Part shown: positions 8,766 through 17,562 of the stretch, one piece after another
How the letters are laid out: every line of letters begins with the position of its first letter
Position numbering within the stretch: the first letter of the stretch is position 1
Origin: an uncultured Sterolibacterium sp.
Lineage (GTDB): Bacteria > Pseudomonadota > Gammaproteobacteria > Burkholderiales > Rhodocyclaceae
Direction: 5' to 3'
Assembly (NCBI GenBank): GCA_903904605.1
Contig: CAIVDC010000109.1
Span: 1-60,153, forward strand
Length of the DNA stretch: 60,153 nucleotides
Notes under the pieces: generated by a model
Database searches by the model: none
What the model saw: the letters and a program-made list of their open reading frames with translations, nothing else
What the model was told of the DNA's origin: nothing
Position numbers and translations under genes: made by a program

Positions 8766-8794
8766 TCAGAGAAAGTTTTTTCCGGGAGAACTAA

Positions 8795-10705
8795 ATGACG
8801 GTAGCGACCACGCGCGAGACGCTCGGCTTTCAGACCGAGGTCAAGCAGCTTCTGCAATTGATGATCCACTCGCTCTACAGCAATCGCGAGATATCCCTGC
8901 GCGAACTGATTTCCAACGCATCGGATGCCTGCGACAAGCTGCGCTTCGAGGCGCTGCATAACGGAGCGCTTTTCGAAGAGGACAGCGAGCTCGCGATCCG
9001 TGTCGCCTACGACAAGACGGGCAGGACGCTGACCGTCACCGACAACGGCGTCGGCATGAGCCGCGACGAGGTGATCAGCAATCTGGGCACCATCGCCAAG
9101 TCGGGCACGCGCGAATTCTTTTCGCAGCTCTCCGGCGACCAGCAGAAGGATGCGAATCTGATCGGCCAGTTTGGCGTCGGCTTCTATTCCTCGTTCATCG
9201 TCGCCGACAAGGTCACGGTCCTGACGCGCCGCGCCGGCGAACTGCCGAGCCAGGGCGTGCGCTGGGAGTCGGACGGCGGCGGCGAGTTCACCCTGGAGAT
9301 GATCGACAGGCCCGCCCGGGGCACCGAGATCACCCTGCATCTGCGGGAAGGCCAGGACGATCTGGCGGACGGCTGGAAGCTGCGCGCCATCATCCGCAAG
9401 TATTCCGACCATATCGTCCAGCCGATCCTGATGGTCAAGGAAGAATGGGACAAGGAGACCGGCCAGCAGAAGATCACGACCGAGACCGAGACCGTCAATC
9501 AGGCCAGCGCGCTATGGGCGAGGTCAAAGTCGGAGATCTCCGACGAGCAGTATCAGGAGTTCTACAAACATGTCGGCCACGATTTCGAGCCGCCGCTGGC
9601 CTGGGTCCATGCTCGCGTCGAAGGGCGCCAGGAATATACCCAGTTGCTCTACCTCCCGGCGCATGCGCCTTTCGACCTGTGGGACCGCAATACCCGCCAC
9701 GGCGTCAAGCTTTACGTGCGCCGCGTCTTCATCATGGACGACGCCGAGCAGCTGATGCCGGCCTATCTGCGCTTCGTTCGCGGCGTCGTCGACTCCAACG
9801 ACCTGCCGCTCAACGTCTCGCGGGAAATCCTGCAGGAAAGCAAGGACATCGAGGCGATCCGCGCCGGCTGCACGAAGAAAGTGCTGTCCCTGATCGAAGA
9901 CCTCGCGGAGAATCAGCAGGAAAAGTACGCCGGCTTCTGGAAGGAATTCGGTCGCGCGCTCAAGGAGGGCGTCGGCGAGGACCACGCCAACAAGGAGAAG
10001 ATCGCCGGCCTGCTGCGCTTTGCTTCGACCCATGCCGACACGGCCGATGAGACGGTTTCGCTGGCCGATTACATCGCCCGGATGAAGGAAGGCCAGGACA
10101 AGATCTACTTCGTCACCGCCGAGACTTTCAATGCGGCGAAAAACAGCCCGCACCTGGAAATCTTCCGCAAGAAGGGCATCGAGGTTCTGCTGCTCGCGGA
10201 CCGGGTGGACGAGTGGGTGATCGGCAACCTCAGCGAATTTTCCGGCAAGCCGCTCGCCTCGGTGGCCAAGGGCGGGCTCGATCTGGGCGGGCTCGAGGAC
10301 GAGGCGGAGAAGCAGGAACAGCAAAAGGAGTCGGACGAATTCAAGGAACTCACCGACCGGATCAAGGCCAGCCTGGATGACCGGGTCAAGGAAGTGCGGG
10401 TCACCCACCGCCTCACCGAAAGCCCGGCCTGCCTCGTCTCCGACGAACACGACATCGGCGGCAACCTGGCGCGCATTCTCAAGGCCGCCGGGCAGAAGGC
10501 ACCCGAGGGCCGGCCTATCCTCGAGATCAACCCCAAGCATCCGGTGGTGCTGCGCCTTAGATCCGAGGAAAAGAAATTCGACGACTGGGCGGCGGTGCTG
10601 TTCGATCAGGCGCTGCTGGCCGAAGGCGGCAGCCTCGACGATCCGGCGGCCTTCGTGCGCCGCATCAATCAGCTGATGCTGGAACTGGATGGGGGTTCGC
10701 GCTGA
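8795..10705 (+). CDS. htpG: Molecular chaperone HtpG (Hsp90)
   Basis: Cytoplasmic ATP-dependent Hsp90 chaperone of 636 residues, the usual bacterial length. The GHKL N-terminal domain begins [26 protein letters not shown] and has the nucleotide-site motifs [24 protein letters not shown] and [11 protein letters not shown]. The middle domain carries the catalytic-loop Arg in [13 protein letters not shown]. The C-terminal dimerisation domain includes MERxLK-like and [12 protein letters not shown] segments. The start follows a good ribosome binding site and a sigma-32 promoter. The 3' end overlaps the apparent start of the glycosylase gene. Confidence 0.97.
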   Translation: MTVATTRETLGFQTEVKQLLQLMIHSLYSNREISLRELISNASDACDKLRFEALHNGALFEEDSELAIRVAYDKTGRTLTVTDNGVGMSRDEVISNLGTIAKSGTREFFSQLSGDQQKDANLIGQFGVGFYSSFIVADKVTVLTRRAGELPSQGVRWESDGGGEFTLEMIDRPARGTEITLHLREGQDDLADGWKLRAIIRKYSDHIVQPILMVKEEWDKETGQQKITTETETVNQASALWARSKSEISDEQYQEFYKHVGHDFEPPLAWVHARVEGRQEYTQLLYLPAHAPFDLWDRNTRHGVKLYVRRVFIMDDAEQLMPAYLRFVRGVVDSNDLPLNVSREILQESKDIEAIRAGCTKKVLSLIEDLAENQQEKYAGFWKEFGRALKEGVGEDHANKEKIAGLLRFASTHADTADETVSLADYIARMKEGQDKIYFVTAETFNAAKNSPHLEIFRKKGIEVLLLADRVDEWVIGNLSEFSGKPLASVAKGGLDLGGLEDEAEKQEQQKESDEFKELTDRIKASLDDRVKEVRVTHRLTESPACLVSDEHDIGGNLARILKAAGQKAPEGRPILEINPKHPVVLRLRSEEKKFDDWAAVLFDQALLAEGGSLDDPAAFVRRINQLMLELDGGSR

Positions 10706-11199
10706 CCGGGCCAAAGCCCGACCTGCTGCTGCATGGCCTGCCGCCGATCATCGATGCGAATGCCAGGGTCCTGATTCTGGGCAGCTTTCCATCGCAGGCC
10801 TCGCTGGCCGCGCGGCAGTATTACGGCCATCGCCGGAACCAGTTCTGGCGCATCCTGGGCGAGGTGATCGGCGCGCCGCTGGCCGGGATGGACTACGCCA
10901 ACAAAGCGCAGGCCGTTCAGCGCGCCGGCATCGCCATCTGGGATGTCTATGACCGCTGCTTTCGCGAGGGCAGCCTCGATGCCTCGATCCGGGCAGCCTC
11001 GCCCAACGATTTCATCTGCTTGAAAAAGCTCGCGCCGCAGCTGACCCGCGTCTGCTTCAATGGCCAGAAGGCCGGCAGCTTCGCCCGGCAGTTGGACGCC
11101 GCGGGCTACGAGACTGCTGTCTTGCCGTCCTCCAGCCCGGCGTTCACGCTTTCCTTCGAGAAAAAGTGCGCGGCGTGGCGCGCGGCATTGTCGCCGTAG
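10702..11199 (+). CDS. DNA-deoxyinosine/uracil glycosylase family protein, non-ATG start
   Basis: Small base-excision repair glycosylase of the uracil-DNA glycosylase superfamily, probably acting on deoxyinosine or G:U mismatches. Motif 1 [20 protein letters not shown] and the following NQFWRILGE, the central ACFN-like CFNGQKAG and the final [23 protein letters not shown] are all seen. The frame is open through the end of htpG but has no ATG, GTG or TTG before the conserved region. The CTG at 10702-10704, overlapping the htpG TGA, gives 165 residues, the expected length. The first ATG (10864) would delete motif 1. CTG initiation or coupling to htpG termination is inferred; a sequence error is also possible. 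Confidence 0.8.
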   Translation: MTGPKPDLLLHGLPPIIDANARVLILGSFPSQASLAARQYYGHRRNQFWRILGEVIGAPLAGMDYANKAQAVQRAGIAIWDVYDRCFREGSLDASIRAASPNDFICLKKLAPQLTRVCFNGQKAGSFARQLDAAGYETAVLPSSSPAFTLSFEKKCAAWRAALSP

Positions 11200-11574
11200 T
11201 CATCTCTCGGCGGGCTTTGCCGCCTTCAATCGTTCGCGCAGGCATTGCCGCTGTTCCGGGCCGGGTTTCGTCCGGCAGACTTCGCGCGCGGCCAGCGCAC
11301 GCCTGCAGCGTTCGGGACTTGCCGCCTTGGCGCAGTCGGGCGGCGGGATCAAGGCCTCCAGGCACTGACGCCGTTCGGCGCCGCGCCTCTCCCGGCACAC
11401 TTCGAGCGCCTTCTGGCGGGCCTCGCAGCGCGCCGGATCGCGGGCCCTGCCGCAGTCGGCGGTCGCGGGCCGAGCGCCCGCAGCGCCGGGCTGGGCGGCT
11501 GCGGAAAGGCAGGCCAGGGCGGCAGCCAAGCCGCCGAGCGTTGCGGTCAGGTTTCGGGCCAGGTTTCGCTTCAT
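11200..11574 (-). CDS. Secreted cysteine-rich protein with two 40-residue repeats
   Basis: Protein of 124 residues, started at the ATG at 11574 with GGAAGG just upstream. It has a signal peptide (basic start, hydrophobic 11-26, likely cleavage after SAAAQ or nearby), so it is probably periplasmic. The mature part holds eight cysteines at 41, 50, 60, 71 and 81, 90, 100, 111. The pattern C-x8-C-x9-C-x10-C thus occurs twice with an exact 40-residue offset. The repeat sequences also match (DPARCEARQKALEVCR, SPERCRRALAAREVCR; both end in RQCL). Disulfide pairing is likely. I do not recognise the family and cannot assign a function. It is divergent from the GspE-like ATPase. Confidence 0.8.
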   Translation of the reverse strand: MKRNLARNLTATLGGLAAALACLSAAAQPGAAGARPATADCGRARDPARCEARQKALEVCRERRGAERRQCLEALIPPPDCAKAASPERCRRALAAREVCRTKPGPEQRQCLRERLKAAKPAER

Positions 11575-11611
11575 GTCGCCTTCCGCGCCGGGCGGCGATT
11601 GCCTAGCGGCG

Positions 11612-11617
11612 ATTATA
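11612..11617 (-). promoter_or_regulatory. Perfect -10 hexamer upstream of the cysteine-repeat gene
   Basis: On the minus strand GGCTATAATCGCC contains a perfect TATAAT, 38 bases before the ATG at 11574. A recognisable -35 is lacking, so the promoter is probable rather than certain. Confidence 0.45.
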
Positions 11618-11643
11618 GCCAGTCCCTTGCGTCGATCTGCGGT

Positions 11644-11678
11644 CCGGTTTTGAACCGGCGTCCGTTGTCGGCTATAGT
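11644..11678 (+). promoter_or_regulatory. Sigma-70 promoter of the GspE-like gene with palindrome over the -35
   Basis: TTGAAC (11650-11655) and TATAGT (11673-11678) are separated by exactly 17 bases, and the ATG follows 29 bases later. A perfect palindrome CCGGTT-TTG-AACCGG (11644-11658) overlaps the -35, as a repressor operator would. Confidence 0.6.
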
Positions 11679-11707
11679 GCGGCCATCGACTACGCATTGG
11701 GAATGCC

Positions 11708-13519
11708 ATGCCGACTGCCGTGGATGGCCGACAGAGCAAGGAGCAGAAGGAACACCGCCTGACCCTGGCCGAGGTGAGCGCGGCGCTTGTCGCCGACGGC
11801 CAGGTGGCGGCGTCGGCCGCGGAAAAGTTCATGACCGAACGCCGCTACTTTCGCGGCGACATTCATCCGCTGATCGTCGTGGCGGAGCAGAAGTGGAAGT
11901 CGATCAAGCCGCCGCACCGCTTGCTCGACATCGAAACCCTGACCCAGTGGCTGGCTCAGTGGTGCGGTCTGGACTACCTGCACATCGACCCGCTCAAAAT
12001 CGATTTTTCCGCCGTCACCGAGGTGATCTCCAGCGCCTATGCGACGCGTTTCCGCGTGCTGCCGGTGGAGGTGACCACGCAGGAGGTCGTGGTGGCGACG
12101 GCAGAGCCCTTCCAGCGTGCCTGGGAGGCGGAGCTCAGGCCTATCCTGCGCAAGGAAATCCGGCGCGTCATCGCCAGCCCCGACGCCATCGAGCGCTTCC
12201 AGGTGGAGTTCTACAATCTGGCGAAGTCGGTGAAGACGGCGATGTTGGCGGGCAACGTCAGCGGAGGTTCGGGGCTCACCAACTTCGAGCAGCTGGTCGA
12301 ATTGGGCAGGACCAGCCGCAGCCTGGACGCCAACGACCAGCACATCGTCCATATCGTCGACTGGCTCTGGCAGTATGCCTTCGATCAGCGCGCCAGCGAT
12401 ATTCATATCGAGCCGCGGCGCGACCTGGGGATCGTGCGCTTCAGAATTGACGGCGTCCTGCATCAGGTTTATCAGATTCCGATGCCGGTGCTGAACGCCA
12501 TGACCAGCCGCATCAAGATTCTCGGCCGCATGGACGTGGTCGAGAAGCGCCGGCCGCAGGACGGACGGATCAAGACGAGAACTCCGGAAGGAATGGAGGT
12601 CGAGTTGCGCCTGTCGACCTTGCCCACGGCATTCGGCGAGAAGCTGGTGATGCGCATCTTCGATCCCGAGGTGCTGGTGCGCGACGCCCGCGAGCTGGGC
12701 TTTTCCGATGAGGATGCGCAGCGCTGGCAGCAGATGACGCGGCAACCGAACGGCATCATCCTGGTCACCGGACCCACCGGTTCGGGCAAGACGACCACGC
12801 TCTACACCACGCTGAAGACGCTGGCGACGCCGGAAGTGAATGTGTGCACCATCGAGGATCCGATCGAGATGGTCGAGCCGACCTTCAACCAGGTGCAGGC
12901 GCTCGCGGGCATCGACATGGGCTTTGCCGCGGGCATACGCGCCTTGATGCGGCAGGATCCCGACATCATCATGGTCGGCGAGATCCGCGACCTGGAGACC
13001 GCCGACATGGCGATCCAGGCGGCGCTGACCGGCCATCTGGTGCTGTCCACCCTGCATACCAACGACGCGCCCTCGGCCATCACCCGTCTGCTCGACCTGG
13101 GCGTGCCGGCCTATCTGCTCAATTCCACCATCCTCGGCGTGATGGCGCAGCGCCTGGTGCGCACGCTCTGCCCTCACTGCAAGAAGGCCGGGAACCTGCG
13201 CGCGGAAGACCAGGCCGCATGGAACGAACTGGTGGCGCCGTGGAAGTCGACGATGCCGGCTACGCTGTGCCATCCCGTCGGCTGCCTCGAATGCCGCATG
13301 ACCGGCTATATGGGCCGCATCGGCATCTACGAGATCCTGCTGCTGTCGCCCGAGGTCAACAAGCTCATCACCAGTGCCGCCGATCTGGCCAAGATCCGGG
13401 AACAGGCGACGCGGGAGGGGATGAAGCCGCTGCGCATCTCGGGCGCGCTGAAAATCGCGGCGGGCCTCACCACGATCGAGGAGGTGATGAAAGTGGCGCC
13501 GCCCGTTCAGGGGTTCTAG
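11708..13519 (+). CDS. GspE/PilB-type secretion or pilus assembly ATPase
   Basis: Cytoplasmic hexameric ATPase of 603 residues from the type II secretion/type IV pilus family. The N-terminal part (about 15-190) is a divergent GspE-N-like domain. The ATPase core has Walker A GPTGSGKTTT (355-364), the Asp box TIEDPIE, Walker B-like DPDIIMVGEIRD and the His box LSTLHTNDA. A zinc-type tetracysteine is present (Cys488, Cys491, Cys526, Cys529), as in GspE and PilB. No other gsp or pil gene lies in the window, so its partner machinery is encoded elsewhere. It has its own promoter and is transcribed divergently from the cysteine-repeat protein. Confidence 0.88.
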   Translation: MPTAVDGRQSKEQKEHRLTLAEVSAALVADGQVAASAAEKFMTERRYFRGDIHPLIVVAEQKWKSIKPPHRLLDIETLTQWLAQWCGLDYLHIDPLKIDFSAVTEVISSAYATRFRVLPVEVTTQEVVVATAEPFQRAWEAELRPILRKEIRRVIASPDAIERFQVEFYNLAKSVKTAMLAGNVSGGSGLTNFEQLVELGRTSRSLDANDQHIVHIVDWLWQYAFDQRASDIHIEPRRDLGIVRFRIDGVLHQVYQIPMPVLNAMTSRIKILGRMDVVEKRRPQDGRIKTRTPEGMEVELRLSTLPTAFGEKLVMRIFDPEVLVRDARELGFSDEDAQRWQQMTRQPNGIILVTGPTGSGKTTTLYTTLKTLATPEVNVCTIEDPIEMVEPTFNQVQALAGIDMGFAAGIRALMRQDPDIIMVGEIRDLETADMAIQAALTGHLVLSTLHTNDAPSAITRLLDLGVPAYLLNSTILGVMAQRLVRTLCPHCKKAGNLRAEDQAAWNELVAPWKSTMPATLCHPVGCLECRMTGYMGRIGIYEILLLSPEVNKLITSAADLAKIREQATREGMKPLRISGALKIAAGLTTIEEVMKVAPPVQGF

Positions 13520-13541
13520 CAGATCGGCCTTCACGCCGGCA

Positions 13542-13559
13542 GTCGGGCAAAAGCCCGGC
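13542..13559. repeat. REP-like hairpin between convergent genes
   Basis: GTCGGGC-AAAA-GCCCGGC forms a 7-base-pair stem (one G-T pair) with a 4-base loop, followed by CTACAAG. It lies in the 72-base gap between the convergent GspE-like and VWA genes. Sequences of this kind are often dispersed intergenic repeats and may help transcription end from both sides. Whether it recurs in the genome cannot be seen here. Confidence 0.45.
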
Positions 13560-13591
13560 CTACAAGCCTTCCGGTTGAAATGGCATAAGGC

Positions 13592-14764
13592 CTACTTGTT
13601 CAACTGGCGCATGGCCCGCTCGAGGCCGTCGATGGAGAGCGGAAACATGCGGGATCCCATGATGTCCCGGATGATCTGGATCGAGTGGCGGTATTCCCAC
13701 AGCCGCTCCGGTTCAGGGTTGAGCCAGACGGCTTTGGGATAGCGCTCGAGCAGCCGGGCGAGCCAGGCGGCCCCCGGTTCCTCGTTCATGTATTCGACGC
13801 TGCCGCCGGCCTGGAGGATTTCGTAGGGGCTCATGGTGGCATCGCCGACCAGGATCAGCTTGTAGTCATCGCCATACTTGTGCATCACGTCGTGGAGCGG
13901 GAAACGTTCGGCGTGGCGGCGCCGGTTGTCGCGCCAGACGTAATCGTAGATGCAGTTGTGGAAGTAGAAATACTCGAGGTGCTTGAATTCGCTCTTGGCG
14001 GCGGAGAACATTTCCTCGCACAGTCTGATGTGGTCGTCCATCGAGCCGCCGATATCCAGGAAGAGCAGCACCTTGATCTTGTTGTGGCGCTCAGGGCGCA
14101 TCTTGATATCGAGCCAGCCGGCATTCTGCGCCGTGTCGCGGATGGTGCCGTCGAGGTCCAGTTCCTCCGCCGCACCTTCCCGCGCGAAGCGGCGCAATCG
14201 GCGCAGCGCCACCTTGATGTTGCGCGTACCCAATTCCACGGTATCGTCCAGGTTCTTGAATTCGCGCTTTTCCCAGACCTTGATCGCGCTGCGGTTGCCG
14301 GCAGACTGGCCGCCGATGCGGATGCCTTCCGGGTGGTAGCCGCCGTTGCCGAAGGGGGAGCTGCCGCCGGTCCCGATCCATTTGGAGCCGCCGTGGTGCC
14401 TGCCCTTCTGTTCTTCCAGGCGCTGCTTCAGCTGCTCCATCAGCTTGTCCCAGCCGAGCTTCTCCAGCTTGGCCTTTTCCTCCGGCGTGAGATGCTTCTG
14501 CGCCATCATCCTGAGCCAGTCCTCGGGAATCTCCGCATCGAGGCCGGGCACTTCGGTGACGCCCTTGAAATAGCCGCCGAAGGCGCGGTCGAACTTGTCG
14601 TAGTTCGATTCGTCCTTGACCAGGCAGGAGCGCGAGAGGAAATAGAATTCGTCGAGACTGTGGCCTATGACCCGCGCCTCCAGGGCTTCCAGCAGCGTCA
14701 GGAATTCCTTGGTCGATACCGGCAGCTTGGCCGCCTTGAGATGGAGGAAGAAGTCGATCAGCAT
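13592..14764 (-). CDS. VWA-domain (CoxE-like) protein partner of MoxR ATPase
   Basis: Protein of 390 residues with an N-terminal helical region (DFFLHLKAAKLPVSTKEFLTLL) and a C-terminal von Willebrand A domain. The metal site motif reads LFLDIGGSMDDH, so the first serine of the usual DxSxS is glycine. The later Thr/Asp positions fall in LVGDATMSPYE. A glycine-rich linker (about 124-155) separates the two parts. The gene starts 15 bases downstream of the MoxR ATPase stop. MoxR and VWA pairs act as chaperone-like complexes that insert cofactors or mature protein assemblies. The client here is unknown. Confidence 0.87.
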   Translation of the reverse strand: MLIDFFLHLKAAKLPVSTKEFLTLLEALEARVIGHSLDEFYFLSRSCLVKDESNYDKFDRAFGGYFKGVTEVPGLDAEIPEDWLRMMAQKHLTPEEKAKLEKLGWDKLMEQLKQRLEEQKGRHHGGSKWIGTGGSSPFGNGGYHPEGIRIGGQSAGNRSAIKVWEKREFKNLDDTVELGTRNIKVALRRLRRFAREGAAEELDLDGTIRDTAQNAGWLDIKMRPERHNKIKVLLFLDIGGSMDDHIRLCEEMFSAAKSEFKHLEYFYFHNCIYDYVWRDNRRRHAERFPLHDVMHKYGDDYKLILVGDATMSPYEILQAGGSVEYMNEEPGAAWLARLLERYPKAVWLNPEPERLWEYRHSIQIIRDIMGSRMFPLSIDGLERAMRQLNK

Positions 14765-14779
14765 CGGCGAGGGTTCGTA

Positions 14780-15622
14780 TCAGCGATTCTGCCTTGCCAT
14801 GAAGACCAGACGTTCGAACAGATGCACATCCTGCTCGTTCTTCAGCAGCGCGCCGGCGAGCGGCGGCACCACCACCTTCCTGTCCTGCGAGCGCAGCGCC
14901 TCGGGCGGGATGTCCTCGGCGAGGAGGAGCTTCAGCCAGTCCAGGAGTTCGGATGTCGATGGTTTCTTCTTCAGGCCGGGCACTTCGCGCAGTTCGAAGA
15001 AGACCTGCAACGCTTCCTTCAGCAGCGCCTGCTTGATCCCGGGGAAGTGCACATCGACGATGCGCTGCATGGTCTCCTTGTCGGGAAACTTGATGTAGTG
15101 GAAGAAGCAGCGGCGCAGGAAGGCGTCGGGCAGTTCCTTCTCGTTGTTGGAAGTGATGAATACCAGCGGCCGCCGCCGGGCCTTGATCAACTGCCGCGTT
15201 TCATAAACGTAGAACTCCATGCGGTCGAGCTCGCGCAGCAGGTCGTTGGGGAATTCGATGTCGGCCTTGTCGATCTCGTCGATCAGGATGATGGTCTGCT
15301 CGTCGGCCTCGAAGGCCTGCCAGAGCACGCCCTTGAGGATGTAGTTGCCGATATCATGGACGCGGCCGTCTCCCAGTTGGGAGTCGCGCAGACGGGAGAC
15401 CGCGTCGTACTCATAGAGACCCTGCTGCGCCTTGGTGGTGGACTTGATGTGCCATTGCATCAGGGGCAGGCCGAGTGCGGCCGCGACTTCCTCGGCCAGC
15501 ATGGTCTTGCCGGTGCCGGGTTCGCCTTTGATGAGCAGGGGCCGCTCGAGCGCGATGGCGGCATTGACCGCGAGCATCAGATCGGGAGTGGCGACATAGT
15601 TGGTGCTGCCTGCGAAACGCAT
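14780..15622 (-). CDS. MoxR-family AAA+ ATPase
   Basis: AAA+ ATPase of 280 residues, normal for MoxR. Walker A GEPGTGKTM lies near 37-45, Walker B IILIDEIDKADIE near 110-122, sensor 1 in LVFITSNNEKELPDAFLRRC, which also holds the arginine finger, and the C-terminal lid region follows. It is followed by its VWA partner and preceded by DUF1841, nth, rsxB-like and pyrD genes on the same strand. It probably remodels a protein complex with the VWA protein as adaptor. Confidence 0.92.
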   Translation of the reverse strand: MRFAGSTNYVATPDLMLAVNAAIALERPLLIKGEPGTGKTMLAEEVAAALGLPLMQWHIKSTTKAQQGLYEYDAVSRLRDSQLGDGRVHDIGNYILKGVLWQAFEADEQTIILIDEIDKADIEFPNDLLRELDRMEFYVYETRQLIKARRRPLVFITSNNEKELPDAFLRRCFFHYIKFPDKETMQRIVDVHFPGIKQALLKEALQVFFELREVPGLKKKPSTSELLDWLKLLLAEDIPPEALRSQDRKVVVPPLAGALLKNEQDVHLFERLVFMARQNR

Positions 15623-15633
15623 GGGAACAATCC

Positions 15634-16083
15634 TCAGGGGGGAAGCTTGTCATTGTAACGCAGCCGGCGCCTGACGCAGTCGAGGTAGGCCGCGCCGTCG
15701 GGCGGGGCTGCGCTTTTTTGCGCCTGCCAGATCGTCTCGCCCAGGCATTCGAGGATCTCGTGCAGCGCCTCGTGGCGGTCGGCGCGGCGCTGCAAGCCGG
15801 CCGCGAAGGCGGCGCGGATGCCGGGCGGCTGGTCGATCGACAGTTGCTCCTCGATCGCCAGATGCAGGGAAAGATGCAGGAAGGGGTTGGCTTCGCCCTG
15901 CTCCGGCGTCCAGTCGCGCGCCACCGCCCGTTCGCCGTTTGCCATCAGCCCGTGGTATTCGGGGTGCAGGGAGACGATGTCGGCGGCCGTGTGTTCCAGA
16001 GGCGTCAGCGGCAGGCCACGGCTGCGCTTGTCCCAGGAATCGAGGAAGAAGCGTCGCGCCTCTTCGCGTGTTGGACTGAACAT
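15634..16083 (-). CDS. DUF1841 family protein
   Basis: Protein of 149 residues started at the ATG at 16083, which has GGAGG nine bases upstream. A longer frame exists upstream but runs into nth. The sequence begins MFSPTREEARRFFLDSWDKR and contains HPEYH and NPFLHLSLHLAIEEQLSIDQPPGI, hallmarks of the DUF1841 family, which is common in beta- and gammaproteobacteria. Several conserved His/Glu residues (HLSLHLAIEEQ, HEALHEILECLGE) recall a helical metal-binding bundle, but this is inference. It lies 5 bases after nth, a neighbourhood often seen for this family. Confidence 0.87.
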   Translation of the reverse strand: MFSPTREEARRFFLDSWDKRSRGLPLTPLEHTAADIVSLHPEYHGLMANGERAVARDWTPEQGEANPFLHLSLHLAIEEQLSIDQPPGIRAAFAAGLQRRADRHEALHEILECLGETIWQAQKSAAPPDGAAYLDCVRRRLRYNDKLPP

Positions 16084-16088
16084 CGGAT

Positions 16089-16724
16089 CTAAACCTCCGT
16101 CTTGTCGGGACAGTCGCACAGGTCGCGGATCAGGCAGCGCCAACACTCGGGCTTCCGCGCTTTGCAGACATAGCGGCCGTGAAGGATCAGCCAGTGGTGC
16201 GCATGCAGGCGGTATTCGCGTGGGACAACTTTGTTCAGCCTGTCCTCGACCGCGCGGACGTCCTTGCCGGGTGCCAGTCCGGTGCGGTTGGCCAGGCGGA
16301 AGATATGGGTGTCGACGGCGATCACCGGCTCGTTGAACACGGTGTTGAGAATCACGTTGGCGGTCTTGCGGCCGACGCCGGGCAGGTCCTCGAGCGCGGC
16401 GCGCTGGTGCGGCACTTCGCCGCCGTGGCGCTCGATCAGGAGCCTGGCCATGGCGACGATATTCCTCGCCTTGGTCGGATACAGGCCGATGCTCCTGATG
16501 TAGCCGGCCAGCTTTTCTTCGCCCAGGGCGGCAATCTTCTGCGGCGTCGGGGCGTCGCGAAACAGCTTCCGGGTGGCCAGGTTGACGCCCTTGTCGGTCG
16601 CCTGAGCGGAGAGGATCACGGCCACCAAGAGCTGGAAGGGTGTCGCGTACTCCAGTTCGGTGGCGGGCAGCGGGCAGGCCGCAGCGAGGCGTTCAAACAG
16701 CGCGCGGATCTTCTTCGGGCTCAT
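16089..16724 (-). CDS. nth: Endonuclease III
   Basis: DNA glycosylase/AP lyase of 211 residues that removes oxidised pyrimidines. Started at the ATG at 16724 (MSPKKIRALFERL), the same length as the E. coli enzyme. Helix-hairpin-helix LPGVGRKTANVI carries catalytic Lys120, and Asp138 lies in AVDTHIFRLANRTGL. The [4Fe-4S] cluster cysteines are at 187, 194, 197 and 203 with the canonical C-x6-C-x2-C-x5-C spacing. A longer upstream frame overlaps the rsxB-like gene and is not conserved. It lies within the pyrD-rsxB-nth operon. Confidence 0.96.
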   Translation of the reverse strand: MSPKKIRALFERLAAACPLPATELEYATPFQLLVAVILSAQATDKGVNLATRKLFRDAPTPQKIAALGEEKLAGYIRSIGLYPTKARNIVAMARLLIERHGGEVPHQRAALEDLPGVGRKTANVILNTVFNEPVIAVDTHIFRLANRTGLAPGKDVRAVEDRLNKVVPREYRLHAHHWLILHGRYVCKARKPECWRCLIRDLCDCPDKTEV

Positions 16725-16731
16725 GGATCGG

Positions 16732-17562
16732 TCACGGCTCCTCGCGAGCGGGGGCGTCCGGGGTTTTGCCGGAACCGGTCCGGCGCGCCTCGATCGCGGC
16801 AATGGTCGCGCGCGTCGCCGGACTAAGGTCGGTGACGTTCTGCGGCCTTACCTGTTCCTTCTGCAGGCGGGCACGCTCGATGGCGGCGGCGATCAGTGCT
16901 CTTTTCGGGTCCTGGGCGGATGTTTCGGCCCGGGCTTTGAGACGTGCGGCCTTTTCCCGCTGTTCGCGCTCGAGGCGGAGATTCCGGTTGCGGAAACGCT
17001 CGCGCGCCGCGTCCGCTTCCGCCTGCGCCCTGCGACCCAGCCACGCTACCGGAGTCCACTGATTGCGCCGGACAACGGGCACCATGCGGATGCAATCGAC
17101 CGGACACGGCGCCAGGCACAGCGCACAACCGGTGCATAGCGATGGCACGACGGTGTGCATCTGCTTGGCGGCGCCGACGATCGCATCCACCGGGCAGGCC
17201 TGGATGCAGAGGGTACAGCCGATGCACAACTGCTCGTCGATGAAGGCGACGGCCCGGGGCTTTTCGACGCCGTGCGCGGCCGAAAGCGGTTTGATTTTGC
17301 GGCCGAGCAGCCTGGCGAGCCGCCTGATGCCCGCCGCACCGCCGGGCGGGCACTGGTTGATGTCCGCCTTTCCCTCGGCGATGGCTTCGGCATAAGGCAG
17401 GCAGCCCGGATAGCCGCACTGGCGGCACTGCGTCTGGGGCAGGATGGCGTCGATTCTCTCGACCAGGGACCTCCTGTCGAACTTGCGCCTGAGCGGAGCG
17501 TAAGCCAGCGCCATGCCGAACACCAGTGCGCACAGGCCCACGGCGATGAGCATGCCGTTCAT
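16732..17562 (-). CDS. RsxB/RnfB-like iron-sulfur electron-transfer protein
   Basis: Membrane-anchored ferredoxin-like protein of 276 residues. An N-terminal hydrophobic helix (5-22) is followed by a Fe-S (4Fe-4S) domain with [16 protein letters not shown] and a later Cys before PPGG. Two further [4Fe-4S] sites follow: [12 protein letters not shown] and [13 protein letters not shown]. coli RsxB has about 190 residues; the extra C-terminal 80-90 residues are charged and helical ([19 protein letters not shown]). The other rnf/rsx subunits are absent here, so this is probably the stand-alone RnfB-like form found beside nth in many betaproteobacteria. Its ATG overlaps the pyrD stop (ATGA). Confidence 0.9.
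   Translation of the reverse strand: MNGMLIAVGLCALVFGMALAYAPLRRKFDRRSLVERIDAILPQTQCRQCGYPGCLPYAEAIAEGKADINQCPPGGAAGIRRLARLLGRKIKPLSAAHGVEKPRAVAFIDEQLCIGCTLCIQACPVDAIVGAAKQMHTVVPSLCTGCALCLAPCPVDCIRMVPVVRRNQWTPVAWLGRRAQAEADAARERFRNRNLRLEREQREKAARLKARAETSAQDPKRALIAAAIERARLQKEQVRPQNVTDLSPATRATIAAIEARRTGSGKTPDAPAREEP

Noticed and set aside
11690..13534. Minus-strand frame of 614 codons opposite the GspE-like gene
   Set aside because: Shadow frame rich in His, Arg and Gln with no family signature; the plus-strand ATPase has all its motifs.
13685..15658. Plus-strand frame of 657 codons across the VWA and MoxR genes
   Set aside because: It spans two well-supported minus-strand genes and has no recognisable domain.
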